From Proales similis (Eukaryota > Rotifera > Eurotatoria > Ploima > Proalidae): 64,000 nt of DNA. A program made the position numbers and the translations under genes. The notes under the pieces are model-generated. The model was not told the DNA's origin, did no database searches, and worked only from the letters and a program-made list of their open reading frames with translations. Shown piece after piece: positions 1 to 10,402 of the stretch (within the stretch, counting starts at the first letter, position 1; each line of letters opens with the position of its first letter). The stretch is taken from NCBI GenBank assembly GCA_019059635.1, contig JAGVRJ010000011.1, positions 806,001 through 870,000 of the forward strand, written 5' to 3'.

Positions 1-3000
1 TTATAAGACAATGTTCACAACCAAAGAATCCTTGTTAAATATTCTTTTGATTGTCAACCCGTCGAGAAAAATATTCCTCTGGTCTAGGGTAAGCATGATG
101 GAGAACTAACCCTAGTAGCTGTTCTTATTATTTTATAGAATAATGGCTCAAAAGTGTGTTGAATCACACCGCGAAGCCTTTCTTTTATTATAAGACAATG
201 TTCACAACCAAAGAATCCATGTTCAATATTCTTTAAATTGTCAACCCGTCGAGAAAAATATTCCTCTGGTCTAGGGTTAGCATGATGGAAAACTATCCCT
301 AGTAGCAGTTCTAATAATTTGATGGAATAATTGCTCCAAAGTGTGTGTAAACACACTGCAAAGCTTTTATTTCATTATAAAACAATCTTTCGAGCCCAAG
401 AATCCATCTAAAATGGTTTCCGATTCTTAACCCGCCGAGAAAATATTTCTATGGCTTAGGGTTAGCATGAAGGAGAACTAACCCTTATAGCTGTTCTTGA
501 AAATTTGATGAAATAATGGCTGAATAGAGTGTGTAATCATACTCCGAAGGGTTAATTTCATTATAAAACAATCTTTCGAGCCTAAGAATCCATCTAAAAT
601 GGTTTCCGATTCTTAACCCGCCGAGAAAATATTTCTCTGGTCAAGGGTTAGCATGAAGGAGAAGTAACCCTAGTAGCTGTTCTTATTATTTTATAGAATA
701 ATGGCTCAAAAGTGTGTTGAATCACACTGCGAAGCTTTTCTTTTATTATAAGACAATGTTCACAACCAAAGAATCCTTGTTAAATATTCTTTGAATTGTC
801 AACCCGTCCAGAAAAATATTCCTCTGGTCTAGGGTAAGCATGATGGAGAACTAACCCTAGTAGCCTTTTTTATTATTTTATAGAATAATGGCTCCAAAGT
901 GTGTGTAATCACACTGCGAAGCTTTTATTTCATTTTAAAACAATCTTTCGAGCCCAAGAATCCATCTAAAATGGTTTCCGATTCTTAACCCGCCGAGAAA
1001 ATATTTCTCTGGTCTAGAGTTAGCATGAAGGAGAAGTAACCCTAGTAGCTGTTCTTATTATTTTATAGAATAATGGCTCAAAAGTGTGTTGAATCACACT
1101 GCGAAACTTTTCTTTTATTATAAGACAATGTTCACAACCAAAGAATCCATGTTAAATATTCTTTGAATTGTCAACCCGTCGAGAAAAATATTCCTCTGGT
1201 CTAGGGTAAGCATGATGCAGAACTAACCCTAGTAGCTGTTCTTATTATTTTATAGAATAATGGCTCAAAAGTGTGTTGAATCACACTGCAAAGCTTTTAT
1301 TTCATTATAAAACAATCTTTCGAGCCCAAGAATCCATCTAAAATGGTTTCGGATTCTTAACCCGCCGAGAAAATATTTCTATGGCTTAGGGTTAGCATGA
1401 AGGAGAACTAACCCTTATAGCTGTTCTTATTATTTTATAGAATAATGGCTCAAAAGTGTGTGTAATCACACTGCGAAGCTTTTATTTCATTATAAAACAA
1501 TCTTTCGAGCCCAAGAATCCATCTAAAATGGTTTCGGATTCTTAACCCGCCGAGAAAATATTTCTATGGCTTAGGGTTAGCATGAAGGAGAACTAACCCT
1601 AGTAGCTGTTTTTATTATTTTATAGAATAATGGCTCCAAAGTGTGTGTAATCACACTGCGAAGCTTTTATTTCATTATAAAACAATCTTTCGAGCCCAAG
1701 AATCCATCTAAAATGGTTTACGATTCTTAACCCGCCGAGAAAATATTTCTCTGGTCTAGGGTTAGCATGAAGGAGAAGTAACCCTAGTAGCTGTTCTTAT
1801 TATTTTATAGAATAATGGCTCAAAAGTGTGTTGAATCACACCGCGAAGCCTTTCTTTTATTATCAGACAATGTTCACAACCAAAGAATCCATGTTAAATA
1901 TTCTTTGAATTGACAACCCGTCGAGAAAAATATTCCTCTGGTCTAGGGTTAGCATGATGGAAAACTATCCCTAGTAGCAGTTCTAATAATTTGATGGAAT
2001 AATGGCTCCAAAGTGTGTGTAATCACACTGCAAAGCTTTTATTTCATTATAAAACAATCTTTTGAGCCCAAGAATCCATCTAAAATGGTTTCCGATTCTT
2101 AACCCGCCGAGAAAATATTTCTCTGGTCTAGGGTTAGCATGAAGGAGAAGTAACCCTAGTAGCTGTTCTTATTATTTTATAGAATAATGGCTCAAAAGTG
2201 TGTTGAATCACACCGCGAAGCCTTTCTTTTATTATCAGACAATGTTCACAACCAAAGAATCCATGTTCAATATTCTTTGAATTGTCAACCCGTCGAGAAA
2301 AATATTCCTCTGGTCTAGGGTTAGCATGATGGAAAACTATCCCTAGTAGCAGTTCTAATAATTTGATGGAATAATGGCTCCAAAGTGTGTGTAATCACAC
2401 CGCGAAGCCTTTCTTTTATTATCAGACAATGTTCACAACCAAAGAATCCATGTTAAATATTCTTTGAATTGACAACCCGTCGAGAAAAATATTCCTCTGG
2501 TCTAGGGTTAGCATGATGGAAAACTATCCCTAGTAGCAGTTCTAATAATTTGATGGAATAATGGCTCCAAAGTGTGTGTAATCACACTGCAAAGCTTTTA
2601 TTTCATTATAAAACAATCTTTTGAGCCCAAGAATCCATCTAAAATGGTTTCCGATTCTTAACCCGCCGAGAAAAATATTCCTCTGGGATAGGGTTAGCAT
2701 GAGGGAGAACTAACCCTTATAGCTGTTCTTGAAAATTTGATGAAATAATGGCTGAATAGAGTGTGTAATCACACTCCGAAGGGTTAATTTCATTATAAAA
2801 CAATCTTTCGAGCCCAAGAATTCATCTAAAATGGTTTCGGATTCTTAACCCGCCGAGAAAATATTTCTCTGGTCTAGGGTTAGCATGATGGAAAACTATC
2901 CCTAGTAGCAGTTCTAATAATTTGATGGAATAATGGCTCCAAAGTGTGTGTAATCACACTGCAAAGCTTTTATTTCATTATAAAACAATCTTTTGAGCCC

Positions 3001-6000
3001 AAGAATCCATCTAAAATGGTTTCCGATTCTTAACCCGCCGAGAAAAATATTCCTCTGGTCTAGGGTTAGCATGAAGGAGAACTAACCCTAGTAGCTGTTC
3101 TTATTATTTTATAGAATAATGGCTCCAAAGTGTGTGTAATCACACTGCGAAGCTTTTATTTCATTATAAAACAAACTTTCGAGCCCAAGAATCCATCTAA
3201 AATGGTTTCGGATTCTTAACCCGCCGAGAAAAATATTCCTCTGGGATAGGGTTAGCATGAGGGAGAACTAACCCTTATAGCTGTTCTTGAAAATTTGATG
3301 AAATAATGGCTGAATAGAGTGTGTAATCACACTCCGAAGGGTTAATTTCATTATAAAACAATCTTTCGAGCCCAAGAATTCATCTAAAATGGTTTCGGAT
3401 TCTTAACCCGCCGAGAAAATATTTCTCTGGTCTAGGGTTAGCATGAAGGAGAACTAACCCTAGTAGCTGTTCTTATTATTTTATAGAATAATGGCTCAAA
3501 AGTGTGTGTAATGACACTGCGAAGCTTTTCTTTTATTAAAAAATAATGTTTACAACCAAAGAATCCATGTTTAATATAATTTGGATTTTTAACCCGCCTA
3601 GAAAAATATTTCTTTGGTCTAGGGTTAGCATGAGGGAGAACTAACCCTACTAGCAGTTCTAATAATTTGATGGAATAATGGCTCAAAAGTGTGTGTAATC
3701 ACACTTCAAGGCGTTTTTTTAATCAAAAAACAATATTTTGAGCCCCAGAATCGGTCTAAAATGGTTTTGAAATCTAAACCGGCCGAGAAAAACATTTTTC
3801 ATGTTAAGGTTTAGCATGGAGAGGAGTTTACCATTATAGCTGTTCTTATAATTTTTTAGAATAATGGCTCAAAAATGTGTGTAATGACACTGCGAAGCTT
3901 TTCTTTTATTATAAAATAATGTTTACAACCAAAGAATCCATGTTTAATATAGTTTGGATTTTTAACCCGCCTAGAAAAATATTTCTTTGGTCTAGGGTTA
4001 GCATGAGGGAGAACTAACCCTACTAGCAGTTCTAATAATTTGATGGAATAATGGCTCAAAAGTGTGTGTAATCACACTTCAAGGCGTTTTTTTAATCAAA
4101 AAACAATATTTTGAGCCCCAGAATCGGTCTTAAATGGTTTCGGATTCTAAACCGGCCGAGAAAAACATTTTTCATGTTAAGGTTTAGCATAGAGAGGAGT
4201 TTACCATTATAGCTGTTCTTATAATTTTTTAGAATAATGGCTCAAAAATGTGTGGAATCACACTGCGAAGCTTTTCTTTTATTATAAAATAATGTTCACA
4301 ACCAAAGAATCCATGTTCAATATTCTTTGAATTGACAACCCGTCGAGAAAAATATTCCTCTGGTCTAGGGTTAGCATGATGGAAAACTATCCCTAGTAGC
4401 AGTTCTAATAATTTGATGGAATAATGGCTCCAAAGTGTGTGTAATCACACCGCGAAGCCTTTCTTTTATTATCAGACAATGTTCACAACCAAAGAATCCA
4501 TGTTAAATATTCTTTGAATTGACAACCCGTCGAGAAAAATATTCCTCTGGTCTAGGGTTAGCATGATGGAAAACTATCCCTAGTAGCAGTTCTAATAATT
4601 TGATGGAATAATGGCTCCAAAGTGTGTGTAATCACACTGCAAAGCTTTTATTTCATTATAAAACAATCTTTTGAGCCCAAGAATCCATCTAAAATGGTTT
4701 CCGATTCTTAACCCGCCGAGAAAATATTTCTCTGGTCTAGGGTTAGCATGAAGGAGAACTAACCCTAGTAGCTGTTCTTATTATTTTATAGAATAATGGC
4801 TCCAAAGTGTGTGTAATCACACTGCGAAGCTTTTATTTCATTATAAAACAAACTTTCGAGCCCAAGAATCCATCTAAAATGGTTTCGGATTCTTAACCCG
4901 CCGAGAAAAATATTCCTCTGGGATAGGGTTAGCATGAGGGAGAACTAACCCTTATAGCTGTTCTTGAAAATTTGATGAAATAATGGCTGAATAGAGTGTG
5001 TAATCACACTCCGAAGGGTTAATTTCATTATAAAACAATCTTTCGAGCCCAAGAATTCATCTAAAATGGTTTCGGATTCTTAACCCGCCGAGAAAATATT
5101 TCTCTAGTCTAGGGTTAGCATGAAGGAGAACTAACCCTAGTAGCTGTTCTTATTATTTTATAGAATAATGGCTCAAAAGTGTGTGTAATGACACTGCGAA
5201 GCTTTTCTTTTATTATAAAATAATGTTTACAACCAAAGAATCCATGTTTAATATAATTTGGATTTTTAACCCGCCTAGAAAAATATTTCTTTGGTCTAGG
5301 GTTAGCATGAGGGAGAACTAACCCTACTAGCAGTTCTAATAATTTGATGGAATAATGGCTCAAAAGTGTGTGTAATCACACTTCAAGGCGTTTTTTTAAT
5401 CAAAAAACAATATTTTGAGCCCCAGAATCGGTCTAAAATGGTTTTGAAATCTAAACCGGCCGAGAAAAACATTTTTCATGTTAAGGTTTAGCATGGAGAG
5501 GAGTTTACCATTATAGCTGTTCTTATAATTTTTTAGAATAATGGCTCAAAAATGTGTGTAATGACACTGCGAAGCTTTTCTTTTATTATAAAATAATGTT
5601 TACAACCAAAGAATCCATGTTTAATATAGTTTGGATTTTTAACCCGCCTAGAAAAATATTTCTTTGGTCTAGGGTTAGCATGAGGGAGAACTAACCCTAC
5701 TAGCAGTTCTAATAATTTGATGGAATAATGGCTCAAAAGTGTGTGTAATCACACTTCAAGGCGTTTTTTTAATCAAAAAACAATATTTTGAGCCCCAGAA
5801 TCGGTCTTAAATGGTTTCGGATTCTAAACCGGCCGAGAAAAACATTTTTCATGTTAAGGTTTAGCATAGAGAGGAGTTTACCATTATAGCTGTTCTTATA
5901 ATTTTTTAGAATAATGGCTCAAAAATGTGTGGAATCACACTGCGAAGCTTTTCTTTTATTATAAAATAATGTTTACAACCAAAGAATCCATGTTTAATAT

Positions 6001-6880
6001 AATTTGGATTTTTAACCCGCCTAGAAAAATATTTCTTTGGTCTAGGGTTAGCATGAAGGAGAACTAACCCTAGTAGCTGTTCTTATTATTTTATAGAATA
6101 ATAACTCAAAAGTGTGTGTAATGACACTGCGAAGCTTTTCTTTTATTATAAGACAATGTTTACAACCAAAGAATCCATGTTATATATTCTTTAAATTCTT
6201 AACCCGCCGAGAAAAATATTTCTCTGGTCTAGGGTTAGCATGAAGGAGAACTAACCCTACTAGCAGTTCTAATAATTTGATGGAATAATGGCTCAAAAGT
6301 GTGTGTAATCACACTTCAAGGCGTTATTTTAATCAAAAAACAATATTTTGAGCCCAAGAATCCATCGAAAATGGTTTCGGATTCTTAACCGGCCGAGAAA
6401 AACATTTTTCATGTTAAGGTTTAGCATAGAGAGGAGTTTACCATTATAGCTGTTCTTATAATTTTTTAGAATAATGGCTCAAAAGTGTGTGTAATCACAC
6501 TGCGAGGCGTTTTTTTAATCAAAAAACAATCTTTCGAGGCCGAGAACCCATCTAAAACGTTTTCGGATTCTCAACCCGCCTAGAAAAATATTTCTCTTGT
6601 CAAGGGGAAGCATGGGGACAAGTTTACCCTATTGCTGTTCTTATAATATGATGAAATCATGACTCAAAAGACTGTTTTATCACATTCCAAAGAGTTATTC
6701 TAATCAAAAAACAATATTTTGAGCCCAAGAATCCATCTAAAATGTTTTCGGAATCTCAACCTGCCGAGAAAAATATTTCTCTGGTCTAGGGTAAGCTCGG
6801 AGACAAGTTTACCCTAATAGCTGTTTTTAAAATTTTAAAGAATAATGACTCAAAAGTGTGTTTAATCACACTGCGAAGCT
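1..6880. repeat. Satellite array, ~185-bp units, multi-unit higher-order structure
   Basis: The whole stretch is a head-to-tail array of a unit of about 184-189 bp, anchored on a recurring CTAGGGTTAGCATG core, for example near 1014, 1201, 1385 and 1570. At least three unit types alternate. One has 'cgagcccaagaatcc', one 'cacaaccaaagaatcc', and one, mainly 3.7-6.5 kb, 'gagccccagaatcgg'. Pairs of types form dimers of about 373 bp. A typical unit contains five short inverted repeats, described under findings. Units from about 6500 to 6880 are the most diverged, as expected at an array edge. Small minus-strand reading frames recur because the unit is repeated and are not genes. The array begins before base 1. 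It could be pericentromeric, subtelomeric or interstitial; the sequence does not decide. Confidence 0.95.
2870..5967. repeat. 1,677-bp-offset duplicated block within the satellite
   Basis: The block from about 2870 to 4290 recurs almost unchanged at about 4545 to 5967, offset by 1,677 bp. Landmarks keeping this exact spacing are 'ctgggatagggttagc' near 3241 and again near 4918, and the unit ends at 3686/5363 and 4059/5736. The spacer from about 4290 to 4720 is itself a copy of about 2240-2670, offset by 2,050 bp. Blocks of several units have therefore been copied recently, which fits unequal exchange in the array. Breakpoints were read by eye and may be off by tens of bases. Confidence 0.85.
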
Positions 6881-7390
6881 CCTCTACCTACTTATCCTTA
6901 ACTTGAGAAATAATTTTGTCGTCGAGATGTGCCTTCCGAGAATATAAAATAGAATGATTAAAGGGTAAATAACAGCTCTTTTTAAGAATCAACATTGCGC
7001 AGTGTGATAACACACACTATCCAAGCATGATTCTATTAAATAACAGCATCACCGTTAAATAAAGCTCCTCTACCTACTTATCCTTAACTTGAGAAATAAT
7101 TTTGTCGTCGAGATGTGCCTTCCGAGAATTAAAAATAGAATGATTAAAGGGTAAATAACAGCTCTTTTTAAGAATCAACATTGCGCAGTGTGATAACACA
7201 CACTATCCAAGCATGATTCTATTAAATAACAGCATCACCGTTAAATAAAGCTCCTCTACCTACTTACCCGAGACTCGAGAAAAATTTCTATTATCGAAAT
7301 GACCATAACAAGAATTAAAATAGAAATATTTGAAGTCACAGGTGTTTAAAAAAAATCACCAAAGAAAGCTAGTAAGCCTTCATAAATCAT
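6881..7390. repeat. Diverged satellite units in inverted orientation
   Basis: Two nearly identical 186-bp units begin at 6881 and 7067, each with 'cctctacctacttatcc', and a third, decayed unit begins at 7253. The reverse complement of the unit interior reads 'agtgtgtgttatcacactg' after an 'atagaatcatg' stretch. This matches the main satellite's 'agtgtgtgtaatcacactg' after 'atagaataatg'. These are old copies of the same family pointing the other way. The switch occurs at about 6880, directly after a 'ctgcgaagct' end typical of the main units. Confidence 0.8.
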
Positions 7391-8403
7391 CGATAACGAC
7401 TCTCGGCAATTTAGAGGCGCGAATTGAATTGTGGAAAAATATTTTATTCGAAGATGAGCCATTATTTTCTAAAAAAAATTTAATATTGTGACTTTTCAAA
7501 TAATGAAGACACCGTAGACGGATCATTTTACATTCAACATTATTATTTATAGGGTCTAAATAAGAACACTTTTTATTTCCAATTTATTAATGATTGTTTT
7601 TTTTACATTAGATTCAAACAGGAAATTGTTCCCTGAGGCAATATATGGCTAAGGTCCTATTTATTTTATTGAATGGGATTGATTCAGAATCTTTCGATTT
7701 CCCTTAATAGATCACAACAAGAGAATGTATAGTTCTTGGCAAGATCTTGTTCCGATCATGACTATTCTTACAATCAGTTTCTAATTAAGCCAAACCAGAA
7801 GACATCCAAGATCAAAATACGACCTTTATAAAATTTTGATGACAAGAAATTTGAGTCAATCTTCCATCGATCCATTCAACCAAAGTTTCGCTTTCAAATT
7901 TTAATAAGATCTTATGATTTTACGATTTCGGTCCTGGGTCCGTCTGTCTGGCTGTCTCTCCCAGACAGTGCTCAGAGGTCTGCATCGCGTTGGGTAATCA
8001 AGAGACACGCATTTTTCTCGAACCGCGCTGCGCCAAACTGCACTCCCTGTACCTGGTTCTTTTCTTATTCACTTTCCGATTCTCATACTATTAAGTTTTA
8101 TTTTAATTTTTATTAATTGATTTCTTCAATTTGACATTTGACATATTTTACTTAACAGGACAATTTAAGTTGAATCCTCATCTATTATGTTTTGTTCAGT
8201 TTACATACATTGCTCTGTTACTTACCTTACTAGAATAAATTATTCTTGGAATGAAACCAACTAGCACGCGCGCACATTATTTGATTCCCAACCCATACTC
8301 TTACTTTAGCGACCTTACAAATATTATATACATGTGCATAGTATGTATCCGCCTATTATTTTAACTTTCTGAATCTGTTGCAAGAAGCTCCGTATTATAA
8401 ACT
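7391..8403. other. Intergenic, no gene recognised
   Basis: This is AT-rich single-copy-looking DNA between the satellite edge and the deubiquitinase gene. A less AT-rich patch at about 7930-8050 contains a short gtctgtctggctgtctctc run and could belong to the upstream regulatory or 5' untranslated region of the next gene. I see no conserved coding segment, RNA gene or mobile element here. Confidence 0.5.
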
Positions 8404-10263
8404 ATGCCGGCTGATACCAATCTGCTGTGCCAAAATTACTTAATCTCAAGCCTTAACGATAGGCGGGGCACCAAATTATCCTTGTTTCCGACCATGGAAA
8501 GTTCTATCGGACCCGTAATTGAGTTTGTCAAGTATGAAAAAAAACCTTTGGATTACTTGAAATCTAAATACGAAAATCTTAAAGTTGACGGAGAACTTAA
8601 TCAAAAACGAACAAAGACTTTTACCAGTCAAACAAATGATCGACAATCCGTTCATAAACCACAATTGACGGATAGAAACCAATCTATTATCCACTCCAAT
8701 TTTTGGCTTGAATTCAATTGGTCTAAAATACATCGTGTAGGCTCTGGCATATTAAATTTGGGAAACAATTGCTACTTGAACGCAACCCTCCAATGTTTGG
8801 CCTATACAGCACCGCTCAGTCAGTGGCTTATAAGTCGATCACATTCTACTTTATGTCAGCTTAAAGAAACCAAAGGGTTTTGCTCGTTATGCGAAGTCGA
8901 AAGGATCATACAAGATATGTTCAACTCTCAAGGCTGTGCTCGGCCACATAATCTCTGCTATAATGTCAGGAAGATTTCGAATGTGTTTAACGTTGGAACC
9001 CAAGAAGATGCATCAGAGTTTTTAACCACGCTTCTTGAGAGCATGGCGAAATGCATTCGATTAAATTCGCCTCAAAACGTAAAGCAAACAACCACAATAT
9101 TAGACGATATATTTTCATTTCAATTTCGCAGTCGAATTAAGTGTGCAAGCTGTGGTTATCGCTCTGATACTATAGAAAACACCAACACATGGCCCCTTGA
9201 TGTAAAATTCGCCCAAGACATTCGTAAAAGTATGCAGCAGTTTCTAAGGGAGGAAATACTAGACGGAGCAAACGCTTACAAATGTGATAAATGCGGTAGA
9301 AAAACTCGCGCATCAAAAAAATATTCCATACGTACTGCGCCAAATGTGTTGGTGATCCATCTCAAACGGTTTGATTTCTCTCATGTAGGCAAATTATCGC
9401 ATTTTGTGAGTTACCCGGAACAAGTTTGTATTAAGTCGCTTGTAAGAGATCCTCTATCTGCTGGAGATGTTGATCCAATCGCGGATCGTATCTCAAATTA
9501 CACTCTTTACGGTGTTCTCGTCCATTACGGTCACACTTCCCACTCAGGCCACTATTACTCTTACATACGGGGTCCAAATCAATTATGGTATAAAGCAGAT
9601 GATACAAACGTGAGCGGGGCGTCCAAGTCCGAGGCTCTTAACCAACGAGCCTATATCCTATTCTACAAACGTAATCCTGGAATAGCGCATCCCTCAAATA
9701 ATTCATCTAAGATTGTGCCAATAGCTCACTATCAACCTAAAACTATATTTAAGTCTTCTTTAAAAACAACTTCAGATATTGAGGGCTCAATGGAAGGGTC
9801 CAAGTATGGTACCAAATATTTCACATCCATAAACAAAAGAAAAATTAATGAAAGTATCTATCTTACCCCGCCTACTAAAAAGTTCTGTCCAACCGCTGAT
9901 GAAGAAGAAATACAACCTCCTTTAAATGTTTTAAAGAATAACTTCTCATCAATAAGTAATACAGAATCAAAAACAGAAAATTTATATACGGAATCAACAA
10001 AAAGAAAGAATACTGAAAAGTTGCAACTAAAATCTAAGCAAAGGAAAAGATTTAAGAAGCTAAAAAAAAAAGTTTTAAGTGGCCGATTCGATCCGCTTTT
10101 AATTGAGAAGCAGGTTAAAAAGAAAATTTGCAACAAAGACTACAAACGACGCATTCATAAACTTATTAGGAAAATAAAAAACAAAGGTTTATCTGAATAT
10201 AATTCAAACGAGAACCACTCAAACCAACCGATGACCTGCAATCTGCCCAGACTTGTTGTTTGA
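8404..10263 (+). CDS. Ubiquitin-specific protease, USP36/USP42-like
   Basis: This intronless gene encodes a 619-residue cysteine deubiquitinase of the USP (C19) family, which cleaves ubiquitin or ubiquitin-like proteins from substrates. The Cys box reads LGNNCYLNATLQCL with catalytic Cys123. The His box reads HSGHYYSYI with catalytic His383. It is followed by WYKADD, whose acidic residues near 399-400 sit where the third catalytic residue is expected. A CxxC pair (CASC, then CDKC) in the fingers forms the structural zinc site. The C-terminus from about 440 is low-complexity, then strongly basic (KSKQRKRFKKLKKK), resembling the nucleolar-targeting tails of USP36 and fly scrawny. A role in nucleolar or histone deubiquitination is therefore likely by family. 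The first ATG (8404) is used; a second in-frame ATG at codon 31 also precedes the domain. USP42 remains possible. Confidence 0.9.
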   Translation: MPADTNLLCQNYLISSLNDRRGTKLSLFPTMESSIGPVIEFVKYEKKPLDYLKSKYENLKVDGELNQKRTKTFTSQTNDRQSVHKPQLTDRNQSIIHSNFWLEFNWSKIHRVGSGILNLGNNCYLNATLQCLAYTAPLSQWLISRSHSTLCQLKETKGFCSLCEVERIIQDMFNSQGCARPHNLCYNVRKISNVFNVGTQEDASEFLTTLLESMAKCIRLNSPQNVKQTTTILDDIFSFQFRSRIKCASCGYRSDTIENTNTWPLDVKFAQDIRKSMQQFLREEILDGANAYKCDKCGRKTRASKKYSIRTAPNVLVIHLKRFDFSHVGKLSHFVSYPEQVCIKSLVRDPLSAGDVDPIADRISNYTLYGVLVHYGHTSHSGHYYSYIRGPNQLWYKADDTNVSGASKSEALNQRAYILFYKRNPGIAHPSNNSSKIVPIAHYQPKTIFKSSLKTTSDIEGSMEGSKYGTKYFTSINKRKINESIYLTPPTKKFCPTADEEEIQPPLNVLKNNFSSISNTESKTENLYTESTKRKNTEKLQLKSKQRKRFKKLKKKVLSGRFDPLLIEKQVKKKICNKDYKRRIHKLIRKIKNKGLSEYNSNENHSNQPMTCNLPRLVV

Positions 10264-10339
10264 AAAAATGGCTGAATTTCTTCATGTATTTTTAACTTTT
10301 CCGTTGATGTTATGCTTTGATTCCTATTTAACTCATTTT

Positions 10340-10402
10340 CCTGAAATAAAAAAATCTAAGAAGGAACTTTCCTGAAAATAAAAAATCTAAGATTGGAACT
10401 TT
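10340..10402 (+). terminator. Tandemly duplicated 3'-end segment with two AATAAA signals
   Basis: Just downstream of the deubiquitinase stop, a segment of about 31 bp (cctgaaataaaa...ggaacttt) occurs twice in direct succession with small differences. Each copy carries AATAAA or AAATAAA, the metazoan polyadenylation hexamer. The 3' end of the deubiquitinase transcript probably lies here, with two equivalent signals. Cleavage sites cannot be seen from sequence alone. Confidence 0.5.

Noticed and set aside
84-5736. Repeated minus-strand frames of 67-90 residues in the satellite
   Set aside because: They are the same repeat-unit translation at satellite periodicity, with ends set by unit variation. 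No start context, splice or codon signal suggests a real protein.
8476-8733. Minus-strand frame opposite the deubiquitinase N-terminus
   Set aside because: It is the antisense shadow of a clearly conserved gene.
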